DNA of 64,000 nt from Agarivorans gilvus (GCF_001420915.1 NZ_CP013021.1:444001-508000); one strand, 5' to 3'; shown: positions 26,951-35,430, counted from the stretch's first letter. The notes: generated by a model from the letters alone, not told the origin. Numbers and translations are program-made.

Positions 26951-27553
26951 TTATTTTAATGCTGTACCTAACACTTGTAAGTAAGCGATAAGCGCTTCCA
27001 TTTCAGTTTTACCTTCAACGGCGTCTGCAGCGCCGGCTATATCTTCATCGGTGTAAGGTACACCAAAATGATCTCTAAATAGCGCAAGCTTATCGGCAGT
27101 TAATGAACCATCTACCATGTTATCGGCTAACCAAGGAAAACCGGGCATGTTTGATTCAGGTACAACATTTCGTGGATTAATAAGGTGAACACGGTGCCAC
27201 TCGTCGGAGTAACGTTGTCCTACACGCGCTAGGTCTGGCCCGGTACGCTTAGAGCCCCACAAGAACGGATGCTCCCAAACACTTTCGCCAGCAACAGAGT
27301 AGTGGCCATAGCGTTCGGTTTCGGCGCGGAAAGGACGAATCATTTGGCTATGACAGTTACTACATCCCTCACGAATGTAGATGTCACGGCCTTCCATTTG
27401 TAGCGCGGTGTAAGGCACTAAGCCTTCAACGGGTTCGGTAGTTTCGGGTTGGAAAATAAGCGGTGTAATTTGCACCAATCCACCAAAACTAATGGCAATA
27501 ACAATGAAAATAGCCAGCAAACCAACATTTTTTTCAATTAATTCGTGCTTCAT
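26951..27553 (-). CDS. ccoO: CcoO, monohaem cytochrome c subunit of cbb3 oxidase
   Basis: 200 residues from ATG 27553 (MKHELIEKNVGLL). One N-terminal anchor helix, haem c site CSNCH, and the NPRNVVPESNMPGFPWL stretch that includes the axial Met. It transfers electrons from CcoP to CcoN. The open frame extends 8 codons upstream into the end of ccoN, but GGAGG at 27560-27564 sets the start at 27553. Confidence 0.96.
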   Translation of the reverse strand: MKHELIEKNVGLLAIFIVIAISFGGLVQITPLIFQPETTEPVEGLVPYTALQMEGRDIYIREGCSNCHSQMIRPFRAETERYGHYSVAGESVWEHPFLWGSKRTGPDLARVGQRYSDEWHRVHLINPRNVVPESNMPGFPWLADNMVDGSLTADKLALFRDHFGVPYTDEDIAGAADAVEGKTEMEALIAYLQVLGTALK

Positions 27554-27554
27554 G

Positions 27555-28988
27555 TTATGCCTCCTGCGCCAGTTCAATTGCTTTTAACGAACCTTTCTCA
27601 GCAGTAATAGTTTTAAAGGCGTTGTAAGCCATAACCAACATCCCGCTAAGGAAGAACAAACCACCAACAAAACGAACAAAGTAGAAGGGGTAAGACGCTT
27701 GCAGCGACTCAACAAAGGAGTAAGTTAGAGTACCGTCTTCGTTAACCGCACGCCACATCAAGCCTTGCATCACACCAGAGATCCACATTGCTACGATGTA
27801 TAACACCACGCCAATGGTAGCTAACCAGAAGTGAGTATTAATCAGCTTGATGCTGTACATACGGTCTTGACCGAATAGCACAGGAACCAAGTGGTAAATA
27901 CTACCGATAGACACCATAGCAACCCAACCTAAGGCACCAGAGTGCACGTGACCTACGGTCCAGTCGGTGTAGTGTGAAAGAGCGTTAACGGTTTTAATCG
28001 CCATCATCGGGCCTTCAAAGGTAGACATACCATAGAAAGACAAAGATACGATCAGGAAGCGCAAGATAGGGTCGTAGCGTAATTTATGCCACGCTCCAGA
28101 CAGAGTCATAATACCGTTAATCATGCCGCCCCAAGAAGGCGCGAACAAAATTAGCGACATCACCATACCTAAAGACTGAGCCCAATCGGGTAAGGCTGTG
28201 TAATGTAGATGGTGAGGACCTGCCCAAATGTAAATTGAGATTAATGCCCAGAAGTGCACGATAGACAAACGGTAGCTGTATACTGGGCGGCCAGCTTGTT
28301 TCGGCACGAAGTAGTACATCATACCCAAGAAGCCTGCGGTTAATAAGAAACCAACCGCGTTATGGCCATACCACCACTGCACCATGGCATCTACTGCACC
28401 TGCATAGATAGAGTAAGACTTAGTCATGGTAAGCGGAATGGCGGCATTGTTAACAATGTGCAATACCGCAACAGTAATAATAAACGCACCGAAGAACCAG
28501 TTCGCTACGTAAATGTGCGAGGTTTTTCTTTTAACAATAGTGCCAAAGAATACGATCCCATAGGCAACCCACACTACCGCAATGGCAATACCGATAGGCC
28601 ATTCCAATTCAGCGTACTCTTTCGAGGTAGTAAAGCCCATGGGTAGGGTAATCGCCGCAGATAAGATAATTAATTGCCATCCCCAAAATACAAATGAGGC
28701 AAGAGGGCCACCAAATAAGCGGGTTTGACAGGTACGCTGTACCACGTAGAAAGAACAAGCCATTAATGCACTGGTACCAAATGCAAAAATAACGGCGTTA
28801 GTGTGGAGGGGGCGTAACCGGCTATAGGTTAGCCAAGGAGTATCGAAGTTTAGAGCAGGCCAAATTAATTGCGCAGCAATTAATACGCCAACACCCATGC
28901 CAACAATACCCCAAACAATGGTCATTACAGTAAACTGGCGTACAACTGTGTAGTTGTAATCAGTCTCCGTGCTAGCTGCTTGGTTCAT
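27555..28988 (-). CDS. ccoN: CcoN, catalytic subunit I of cbb3 cytochrome oxidase
   Basis: 477 residues with twelve membrane helices. It reduces O2 to water at the haem b3-CuB centre and pumps protons; the high O2 affinity suits microaerobic growth. The haem and copper histidines are in RPLHTNAVIF, WWYGHNAVGFLL, GPHHLHYTALPDW and DWTVGHVHSGALGW. First gene of ccoNOQP, with an FNR box 236 bp upstream. Confidence 0.97.
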   Translation of the reverse strand: MNQAASTETDYNYTVVRQFTVMTIVWGIVGMGVGVLIAAQLIWPALNFDTPWLTYSRLRPLHTNAVIFAFGTSALMACSFYVVQRTCQTRLFGGPLASFVFWGWQLIILSAAITLPMGFTTSKEYAELEWPIGIAIAVVWVAYGIVFFGTIVKRKTSHIYVANWFFGAFIITVAVLHIVNNAAIPLTMTKSYSIYAGAVDAMVQWWYGHNAVGFLLTAGFLGMMYYFVPKQAGRPVYSYRLSIVHFWALISIYIWAGPHHLHYTALPDWAQSLGMVMSLILFAPSWGGMINGIMTLSGAWHKLRYDPILRFLIVSLSFYGMSTFEGPMMAIKTVNALSHYTDWTVGHVHSGALGWVAMVSIGSIYHLVPVLFGQDRMYSIKLINTHFWLATIGVVLYIVAMWISGVMQGLMWRAVNEDGTLTYSFVESLQASYPFYFVRFVGGLFFLSGMLVMAYNAFKTITAEKGSLKAIELAQEA

Positions 28989-29223
28989 AAATACATGCTT
29001 CCGTTGCTATTATTATTTGTTTAAGCGAGTTAAATGCAGGTGCATTAACAACATGAAACGAATTGTTAAACCACATTTTCAATAACATTTGTTAAATGCA
29101 TAACATTAGTAGCTTAACGGCGCGATCATACTTGATTGATAGGGCAAATAACAGTTTGAAAACCCCCTTATTTGCATAAGTTCGCTAATTTTTTAACAAA
29201 AAATTTCCAAGCAGATACGTGCA

Positions 29224-29237
29224 TTGATCTGGATCAA
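29224..29237 (-). promoter_or_regulatory. FNR box upstream of ccoN
   Basis: TTGAT-CTGG-ATCAA (plus-strand reading), a perfect match to the FNR consensus, in the 643-bp gap 28989-29631. Oriented for ccoN, the leader would be long (about 200 bases). No clear -10 appears at the class II distance. The rest of the gap shows a run of eight G at 29480-29487 and otherwise AT-rich sequence with no ORF. Confidence 0.7.
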
Positions 29238-29631
29238 TTATGGCTGGATTTGTTACAAATTGGCAATCTGAATGTCCCATAGCAAGAACTCAATATTAAC
29301 AAGGTGTTTTCCAGCTAGTGATACCGCGGATTCTTATCAGCCTTAAATGCAACAATACAGATGCAAAAAGGAGCTGAACGCCGTCAAATTGTAGCAAAGT
29401 GTTACAGTGGGGTTAATTGCTTCACGTAAGACTAGCCACAGTGAGCGCGCGTATGAAAAACTAATTTTTTATTAGCATCGGGGGGGGAGTGTCTGCAAAT
29501 GTCGAAGCATAGTGCTTTGCCAAGCCAACATCGACACAAGCGGGGAGAGCAATATCACTACGCATGTTAACTAAAGCTTGTGGTAAACGCGCTGTGATTA
29601 ACATGCAGAGTCCGGCAAGAAGGGGAGCGTT

Positions 29632-29988
29632 TTAAAACTCCTTACTTGCGAAGCCCGTGACTTCTTTAATACCCATTTCACGACCCAATTTAGTCATAGG
29701 GTGAACCACCACTAAGCCCTTAACCGATTTTTTTAGTTTACCCATGTCGGCCTGTTCTTGTTTGGTTAAGACGCGACTAAAGGGAAGGGTGCTTAGTTCT
29801 TTTCCCTGTTGGTTAAGCTGCTTATTGAGCTGTGCTTTAACACTATCACGCTTTTTACTTAGGGCTTCGATAGTTTTATTAAATTGTTTAACCACATCAA
29901 CATCACCACGTTCATGAGCAGCATTAAGTTTTCTGTTGGCGACATCCAATTTGTTATGAATGGTTTGCAGTTCGTTTTTTAAATTCAT
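29632..29988 (-). CDS. yibL: YibL family ribosome-associated protein
   Basis: 118 residues from ATG 29988 (MNLKNELQTIHNKLD), preceded by AGGAACC. An N-terminal charged coiled-coil region is followed by the highly conserved KQEQADMGKLKKSVKGLVVVHPMTKLGREMG block, as in E. coli YibL, reported to associate with ribosomal particles. The open frame continues 37 codons further upstream without conserved sequence. It is divergent from the recombinase gene at 30181. Confidence 0.88.
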   Translation of the reverse strand: MNLKNELQTIHNKLDVANRKLNAAHERGDVDVVKQFNKTIEALSKKRDSVKAQLNKQLNQQGKELSTLPFSRVLTKQEQADMGKLKKSVKGLVVVHPMTKLGREMGIKEVTGFASKEF

Positions 29989-30103
29989 GTTGGTTCCTAA
30001 AGGTGTTGATGCGTGCTCATCGCAGAAGCTTAGCAGGCGCGAAGTATAGCAGCAAAATTTGGTCACGTTCAGATTTGTTCTATTTAGTATTTTTAGCAAG
30101 CTT

Positions 30104-30131
30104 ATTGCCGATAATGCTATTTATCGGCAAT
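30104..30131. other. Candidate tyrosine-recombinase site: perfect 11-6-11 inverted repeat
   Basis: Left arm ATTGCCGATAA (30104-30114), 6-bp centre TGCTAT (30115-30120), right arm TTATCGGCAAT (30121-30131). The arms are perfect complements, and the spacing equals that of XerCD/dif-type sites. It lies 50 bp before the recombinase gene. A related site is at 32238-32265. It could instead be an operator of the recombinase promoter. Confidence 0.5.
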
Positions 30132-30180
30132 TGCTATATAGTAGGTTTATATCCATAAAAATCATTAGGTTAGTCTTATT

Positions 30181-31473
30181 ATGTCTTATTTGCTGCCGCC
30201 CGCGATTCCTTTGTTTGATTCAATTCAACATTTAGAAGAAGGTAACGCCGTAGTTAACCAACACTTAGCAGAGATAAGCGTAAACGCCGTGCCCGATGCC
30301 GGTTATGTGTATGAATTTGCGGTGGATTGGTTGCTAGAACAACGCTTTAGTGAGAATAATTACAAAACTTACCGCAGCGAGCTAACCACTTTTCTTCATT
30401 GGGCCTTTAAGGTCGAAGAAATATCGCTCAGCGACATTACTCGGCGAGTATTAAGCCGCTACCTAGAATATTGTAGCCAACCACCGGAAACATTAATTGC
30501 CTACAGAAATGTGGCGCAATTTATTACCGACAAGCAACTTAAAGAACGTTTACCAAATCCTTTGTGGCGACCGTTTTTAGGCAAAAAGCGAGATGGGATT
30601 GAGCAAAGCTATGCGATTAGTGAAAAAGCGCTGAAGACTAAATTGGCTATTTTGTCGGCGTTTTATGCTTATCTAATCAATGAAGAATACACCGAGCGAA
30701 ATCCCGCCATGGCCCTGATGAAAAACGGCCGCTTCAAACATACCAGCCAACACCTTGTTAGTGGCGAAGATCAAGACGATATTAAAGCTTTCAGCGATTT
30801 GCAGTGGTCCTACGTGATGGCGGCTGCCAATCAACTGGCAGCCAGTCATCCAGAAGAAAATGAGCGAATTCTATTTTTGGTCAGCCTAATGTACGGCTGT
30901 TATTTAAGGATTTCTGAAGTCGCGGCTAAACCTGGCTTTTCGCCGATTATGGGTCAGTTTAAACGAGATACAAAAACTGGAGTTTGGGGATTTTATATTC
31001 CGCGCAGTAAAGGCGGCAAAAAACGTAGCGTTGCTGTCTCCAAACAACTGCTTAAAGCATTGCAACGTTACCGCACGTTTTTAGGCTTAACGCCACTGCC
31101 AACGCCGAATGACAAAACGCCACTATTTATAAGACACCGCGCACCAGGTCGCGGACGTGACAGCGGAATTCTCAACGCCAACTTAGGAGTAAGACAATTA
31201 CGCGAGCAAATTTACACAGTGATTGAACATGCCGCCAACTTAGCGCAACAAGATGGCTTTGAGCAGGACGCTAACGAAATGCGTCAATTAACACCGCATA
31301 GTATTCGCCATACCGGAATATCTCACGATATTAATTTAGTTGGGCGGCCGCTAGCGCATGTACAAGCCGATGCCGGACACGACAGTATCGACACCACATC
31401 GCAATATCTGCATACATCTAGAGTTGAACGACATCAGTCCGCTGAGAATAAGCCATTGGACCACTTAGCTTAA
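30181..31473 (+). CDS. Tyrosine recombinase (site-specific integrase) next to dif
   Basis: 430 residues. N-terminal SAM-like core-binding domain (about 45-190) with YKTYRSELTTFLHWAF, then the catalytic domain: Arg in GCYLRISEVA, Lys in SKGGKKRSV, His-x-x-Arg in HSIRHTGIS, His in AGHDSIDTTS, and nucleophile Tyr in TSQYLHTS, so all active-site positions are present. It is longer than XerC/XerD (about 300 residues). It ends 60 bp before dif and starts 50 bp after an 11-6-11 repeat. Probably the integrase of a mobile or formerly mobile element, or a domesticated terminus-linked recombinase. Confidence 0.88.
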   Translation: MSYLLPPAIPLFDSIQHLEEGNAVVNQHLAEISVNAVPDAGYVYEFAVDWLLEQRFSENNYKTYRSELTTFLHWAFKVEEISLSDITRRVLSRYLEYCSQPPETLIAYRNVAQFITDKQLKERLPNPLWRPFLGKKRDGIEQSYAISEKALKTKLAILSAFYAYLINEEYTERNPAMALMKNGRFKHTSQHLVSGEDQDDIKAFSDLQWSYVMAAANQLAASHPEENERILFLVSLMYGCYLRISEVAAKPGFSPIMGQFKRDTKTGVWGFYIPRSKGGKKRSVAVSKQLLKALQRYRTFLGLTPLPTPNDKTPLFIRHRAPGRGRDSGILNANLGVRQLREQIYTVIEHAANLAQQDGFEQDANEMRQLTPHSIRHTGISHDINLVGRPLAHVQADAGHDSIDTTSQYLHTSRVERHQSAENKPLDHLA

Positions 31474-31533
31474 TTTGTATATTTCACCGATAATCACAGG
31501 CCAAACTTTGCAGAATATCAAAAACCAACCCAT

Positions 31534-31561
31534 TGGGCGCATAATGTATATTATGTTAAAT
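31534..31561 (+). other. dif: dif site (XerC/XerD chromosome dimer resolution)
   Basis: 28 bp: XerC-side arm TGGGCGCATAA (31534-31544), 6-bp centre TGTATA (31545-31550), XerD-side arm TTATGTTAAAT (31551-31561). The centre and XerD arm are identical to E. coli dif and the XerC arm differs at two outer positions. It marks the replication terminus, agreeing with the thrS-ihfA and fnr loci being close to dif in E. coli too. It may equally be one junction of a dif-integrated filamentous phage. Confidence 0.9.
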
Positions 31562-31820
31562 TGAATATATTGGTTTATATATAAATCAATCACTTACAAA
31601 TACTGCAATTGCCGGACTCCCCAAGCCCCTTGTTTACTGGGGTTAATGTCAATAAATGTTGATTTTGCTCACTAGCAACAAAAACTAAATGTTATGTAAT
31701 GAAAATCTTTGTTTATGCACTTTCGGCAATAGTCGCCTAACACAGCAATTTCATTATAAAAATAATTTTGAGAATTATTGCAACTGTGAGCTATGTCACG
31801 CATATAAAGGAGTTTTGCAC

Positions 31821-32225
31821 ATGATTAATAGCCAACTTTACCCAACGTTTAACGGTTCAGACTTGAAAAACTATTTCGATTCACCGGCACAGGTCGCCGA
31901 CTATTTTGGGATTCCAGAGCGCACCGCTCGCGATTGGTACAGAAAGAACCAAGCGCCGAACACAGCAAAGCGCCTAATGGATGTTGCCGCAAGTGGATTT
32001 TTGCCTTGCTCTTTGGGTTGGGAGGATTTTCGGATTTTTAACGGGCTTCTATATACACCCACAGGCCAATGCCTTAAGCCTGAGCAGCTTAATGCTATTT
32101 GTCAGGCATTTGACCTACCTCAATATGAGCGTGTCCAAAAGTGGCTAAATGGTCGAAGGACTGCGAAAGTCCCGGATTGGGTTGTTGAAGAACAAGTTAA
32201 TGCGAAGGTTGTCTCATTTAAGTAA
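31821..32225 (+). CDS. Phage-type helix-turn-helix protein (DUF3653-like)
   Basis: 134 residues from ATG 31821, with AAGGAG at 31807-31812; the frame runs further upstream but through AT-rich sequence. SPAQVADYFGIPERTARDWYRKNQAPNTAKRLMDV is a helix-turn-helix, followed by WEDFRIFNGLLYTPTGQ, which resembles the DUF3653 proteins of Vibrio filamentous phages (a W-x-GFRI ... TPTG pattern). Probably a DNA-binding regulator of a dif-integrated element. The 347-bp gap before it holds dif and AT-rich sequence with a CCCC...GGGG hairpin near 31619-31643. Confidence 0.6.
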   Translation: MINSQLYPTFNGSDLKNYFDSPAQVADYFGIPERTARDWYRKNQAPNTAKRLMDVAASGFLPCSLGWEDFRIFNGLLYTPTGQCLKPEQLNAICQAFDLPQYERVQKWLNGRRTAKVPDWVVEEQVNAKVVSFK

Positions 32226-32237
32226 ACCTAATGCTAA

Positions 32238-32265
32238 AGCGCCGGTAATTAACATTATCGGCGAC
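32238..32265. other. Second candidate 11-6-11 recombinase-type site
   Basis: Left arm AGCGCCGGTAA (32238-32248), centre TTAACA (32249-32254), right arm TTATCGGCGAC (32255-32265). It shares GCCG-R-TAA-N6-TTATCGGC with the site at 30104-30131; the centres differ. It lies between convergent genes but has no T run on either strand, so it is not a typical terminator. Confidence 0.4.
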
Positions 32266-32281
32266 TAGCTCAGGATACCAT

Positions 32282-32644
32282 TCAGCGAACTTCAGTTAGC
32301 GCCTTAGCCATACCTTTATCTATAAGTTGTAAAGCCTTTCCCTGCGCTAAATCGCCATAGTGCTCCAAATGACAAGTAACTATGTACTGTTTTCCCCCTT
32401 CGCCACAACAGATTGAAAAGGTGAGATATCTATTACTGAGACTCTCTTTGAATACCTGAGTACCTGAAATCATTTTAAAAGATGGCTCTCGATATGGTAG
32501 GTAATTAACACAATTGCTAACCCTGTCTATTGCAGTTCCCACATTAAAAGAAAGGTTAGTGCTAAACGTATCTCTGCCCGAAGGGGTCAAGCTGGGTGAT
32601 ATATTTGCATTTACAGCATACATCGGCATAAATTCGCGCTTCAT
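32282..32644 (-). CDS. Small protein of unknown function
   Basis: 120 residues, not recognised. No signal peptide or membrane helix; three cysteines, two adjacent (SICCGEGGKQYIVTCHLEHYG). Probably soluble, mixed beta. It overlaps the preceding small gene by 4 bp (ATGA), so the two are translationally coupled. Its position in the dif-proximal region with a phage-type HTH gene suggests an accessory, horizontally acquired origin. A role as the partner of the 64-residue protein is inference only. Confidence 0.55.
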   Translation of the reverse strand: MKREFMPMYAVNANISPSLTPSGRDTFSTNLSFNVGTAIDRVSNCVNYLPYREPSFKMISGTQVFKESLSNRYLTFSICCGEGGKQYIVTCHLEHYGDLAQGKALQLIDKGMAKALTEVR

Positions 32645-32835
32645 TCTTTTTCCTCGCTAAAGCTCTTGGCTATTTTCTCTTGTATATTTTCGTTGCACAC
32701 AAACCGCAATTTTCCTTCCTCAAGCAAAATCTTAGTTGCAGCAAATTCATCATCAGTTAAAAACGTCTTTAATCGCTTTGCCGCTAGACCAATTACCCCT
32801 TCACTAGCTGGCCTAATATTTTTTCGTATCGGCAT
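32641..32835 (-). CDS. Small protein of unknown function, coupled to the next gene
   Basis: 64 residues, not recognised. Charged and helical: MPIRKNIRPASEGVIGLAAKRL then TDDEFAATKILLEEGKLRFV. GAGGT lies 5 bases before the ATG. First gene of a two-gene unit with ATGA overlap. Such small overlapping pairs can be toxin-antitoxin or phage early genes; nothing in the sequences proves this. Confidence 0.5.
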   Translation of the reverse strand: MPIRKNIRPASEGVIGLAAKRLKTFLTDDEFAATKILLEEGKLRFVCNENIQEKIAKSFSEEKE

Positions 32836-32930
32836 AGATACCTCTATTCTGATAAATGTATACCACTACGTTACCACAACAAATTAAAAGCTAGCCTTAA
32901 GTTTTTTGTAACGAGCTTAGTGAATCTATA

Positions 32931-32955
32931 AAAAAACCCGCATTAAGCGGGTTTT
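32931..32955. terminator. Terminator downstream of the broken gene end
   Basis: AAAACCCGC (32933-32941) pairs with GCGGGTTTT (32947-32955), loop ATTAA, with A6 on the left giving a T run on the minus strand just after the minus-strand remnant 32958-33160. Confidence 0.8.
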
Positions 32956-32957
32956 CT

Positions 32958-33160
32958 TTATTTAAACAACTTAAACGCTTCTTGCGGCTGGTTTTGCGCT
33001 TGGTGGAGCGTTTCTTTTTAGCGGTTTTGGCCTTGGCTTTCACCTTATCAATGCCACCGCCTTTGGTGTATTTGTAATCTGGCTTAAACTTGCCTGTTGG
33101 AAATTCTACGCAGAGTTCATAATAGCGATGTGAGTATTGTCCCCATGGTTCGGAGTTGTC
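32958..33160 (-). pseudogene. C-terminal remnant of an unidentified gene, with a frameshift
   Basis: On the minus strand, a frame opening after a TGA at 33161-33163 reads DNSEPWGQYSHRYYELCVEF and on to GGGIDKVKAKAKTAKK, then runs into an implausible Arg/Lys tail. Adding one A to the A5 run (33015-33019) restores a convincing end, ETLHQAQNQPQEAFKLFK, stopping at 32958 just before the terminator. No start codon is present. I do not recognise the family. It could be a leftover of an integrated element. Confidence 0.45.
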
Positions 33161-33193
33161 TCAGGGATCTCTTGGCTATTAAGTTGATAAACT

Positions 33194-33221
33194 GGAGCCT
33201 AATCATATTTGAATAGGCTCC
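33194..33221 (-). terminator. Hairpin just after the sulfatase gene
   Basis: GGAGCCTA (33194-33201) pairs with TAGGCTCC (33214-33221), 8 bp with a 12-base loop, 16 bp beyond the sulfatase stop. There is no T run, so terminator function is uncertain. Confidence 0.4.
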
Positions 33222-33236
33222 ATCAATACCCCTTAG

Positions 33237-34790
33237 TTATTCGCGTCCCTTTTGTAGCTCGCTAATCAGCTCACTAAAGTCGTGGGTATCAGCTTTTTGC
33301 ACTGGCGGGTAATCTTGTAGTGACTTGATATGTTCCATCAGCAGCTTTTGTACAGGCTCGTTTAACCATTGTTTTCGCTGTAAAGCTTGTGAACGATCGA
33401 TCGTTGAACTGAAAGACTCATATGGGTCCATATGCAAATTGTAAATAATCGGGAATTTTTGTTTTACATACGGTTCATAGTAGTTTTCGCTAGTTTCAAA
33501 ATTTAGCTTCCACTGTTTATACCGTATCGCTTTGATGCTGGACTCGTAGTAATAGATAAAGTTATCTCGAGCGCTGTCTTGGGTTTTACCTTCCCAATAA
33601 TCCAGATTATTTACACCATCGATGTATTGTTTCCGTTTTTTCAGCATTTTTTCACGTACATCTGGCGCACCAGCGGCTGCCGATAAGGTAGTAAAAACAT
33701 CCATATGTGATTGCATGCCAGTTCGAACTTCACCAGCAGGGATATGACCTGGCCAGCGAACAATCATAGGGACTCGAACACCACCTTCATATGTGGTCAT
33801 TTTCTCACCGCGAAATGGCGTTGTGCCACCGTGTGTTTTAGCACTGTGCTCAGGACCATTGTCAGTGGAGTAAACAATAATCGTGTTATCAAGTACTCCC
33901 ATTTTCTGCATAGAGTCCAGCAACTCACCTATTTGCATGTCATGTTCAATCATGCCGCTACCGTAGGCGTCATGCTCGGTATTTGAGTCGGCAGCTAAGT
34001 AACGATGAGATTCTCTGAGGTGGGTAAACATGTGCATACGACTGGTATTTAACCAAACAAAAAACGGCTTGTTGCTGTCTTTGCTTTGTTGCATGAAGTT
34101 TTCTGCCGCTGCGATAAATTCATCATCCACGGTTTCCATACGTTTAGTCGTTAGTGGACCAGTATCTTCACACTTCTGTTTACCTACTACGCCAAAGCGC
34201 GGATCCTCAGTTTTATCGACCTTGTCGGTCGCATAACAATGTAGCACCCCGCGAGTACCGAACTTTTCCTTAAACGCTGGGTCTTTGGGATAATCATATT
34301 GCTCAGGTTCTTCTTCGGTATTTAAATGGTAAAGATTGCCAAAAAATTCATCGAAGCCATGAACAGTAGGCAAGTGTTCATTGCGATCGCCAAGGTGGTT
34401 CTTACCAAACTGGCCACTACGATACCCCAGTTCTTTTAGCACTTCTGCTAACGTTGGCGTCTTTTCATTGAGTCCAAGTTTTGCCCCCGGTCGTCCAACG
34501 GTAGTCATACCGCTACGAATTGGATATTGGCCTGTAATCAGAGCGGCTCGGCCAGCAGTGCTTGAAGGCTGGGCGTAATGCTCTGTAAACATAATCCCTT
34601 CGTTGGCTAGTCGGTCGATATTTGGAGTTTGGTAACCAATCACCCCTCGCCCATAAGCGCTGATGTTAGTCCAACCAACATCATCGGGGAAAATGATTAA
34701 AATATTGGGTTGCTTTGCTTCTGCGGCCCTTACCGCAGGGGCGAGGCTCATTGAAGCCAACAAAGCCGTTGCTAGTAATGTTTTTTTCAT
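33237..34790 (-). CDS. Secreted arylsulfatase-type sulfatase with Ser in the formylglycine position
   Basis: 517 residues with a signal peptide (LLATALLASMSLAPAVRA|AEA). Metal ligands PDDVGW (Asp36, Asp37) and TDNGPEH are in place. The core motif reads SSTAGRAALITGQ; relatives I know of have C-T-A-G-R, so Ser77 takes the place of the Cys that becomes formylglycine. This makes it a Ser-type sulfatase that would need a radical-SAM (anSME/AtsB) maturase; none is encoded in the window. Expected substrates are sulfated polysaccharides or aryl sulfates in the periplasm. Monocistronic. Confidence 0.87.
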   Translation of the reverse strand: MKKTLLATALLASMSLAPAVRAAEAKQPNILIIFPDDVGWTNISAYGRGVIGYQTPNIDRLANEGIMFTEHYAQPSSTAGRAALITGQYPIRSGMTTVGRPGAKLGLNEKTPTLAEVLKELGYRSGQFGKNHLGDRNEHLPTVHGFDEFFGNLYHLNTEEEPEQYDYPKDPAFKEKFGTRGVLHCYATDKVDKTEDPRFGVVGKQKCEDTGPLTTKRMETVDDEFIAAAENFMQQSKDSNKPFFVWLNTSRMHMFTHLRESHRYLAADSNTEHDAYGSGMIEHDMQIGELLDSMQKMGVLDNTIIVYSTDNGPEHSAKTHGGTTPFRGEKMTTYEGGVRVPMIVRWPGHIPAGEVRTGMQSHMDVFTTLSAAAGAPDVREKMLKKRKQYIDGVNNLDYWEGKTQDSARDNFIYYYESSIKAIRYKQWKLNFETSENYYEPYVKQKFPIIYNLHMDPYESFSSTIDRSQALQRKQWLNEPVQKLLMEHIKSLQDYPPVQKADTHDFSELISELQKGRE

Positions 34791-35021
34791 TTAAAAGTAC
34801 CTTAAAAATTTACTTCTTTTAGAAATAATTGTTCTAGACACTATCGACATCACTGCTTTACGTTTAAATATCTAGCCTAGTAGTAAACAAGTTTTAAACG
34901 TTCATACATATTGTTTTCAAAGACGATAACTGGTCATTCAGCCAGTTATATTTTGAGTTAGTCGACAAATTTGAAAAACTTAACGCAACGCTAAATATAG
35001 ACCATTTTTAATGGCCCTTAG

Positions 35022-35042
35022 CTTGATTCTTGATTCTTGATT
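35022..35042. repeat. Three perfect tandem copies of CTTGATT
   Basis: A 7-bp unit repeated three times in the 640-bp gap 34791-35430 between the divergent sulfatase and protease genes. A second oddity in the gap is three copies of CTTAGGT between about 35141 and 35206. No ORF or clear promoter pair stands out in the gap; it is AT-rich at the sulfatase side. Confidence 0.6.
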
Positions 35043-35430
35043 ATTGTCTTTATAAGAGGTTATTCCCCTTAAATCACTGATATTAAAACTGCTACTGTAT
35101 AAATTAGTTCAATATATGACAAAGGAAACGCGTCAATAATCTTAGGTGGCAGACACCGGCCAGGAATGACTTAGGTAACTTAGTGTGCTAATCGTACGCT
35201 TAGGTGGAGCTATTTAGTTACCAGTGCCAGATTGTTTATCTGCTAGTACATAAAACCTAACTCAAATAGAGCCTGCCACATGCCCTAGCCCTGCTCTTTT
35301 TTGCGGATCTCGTAGTAAACCATGCTGCTTTTCAACTACTCCAACCACTAGGCATTAGCCACTCGTCGCTAAGCTAGCCAACTATACTTCTGGTAAGTTT
35401 CGAAATCGCCCACTGAGTTGGAGGTCTATA

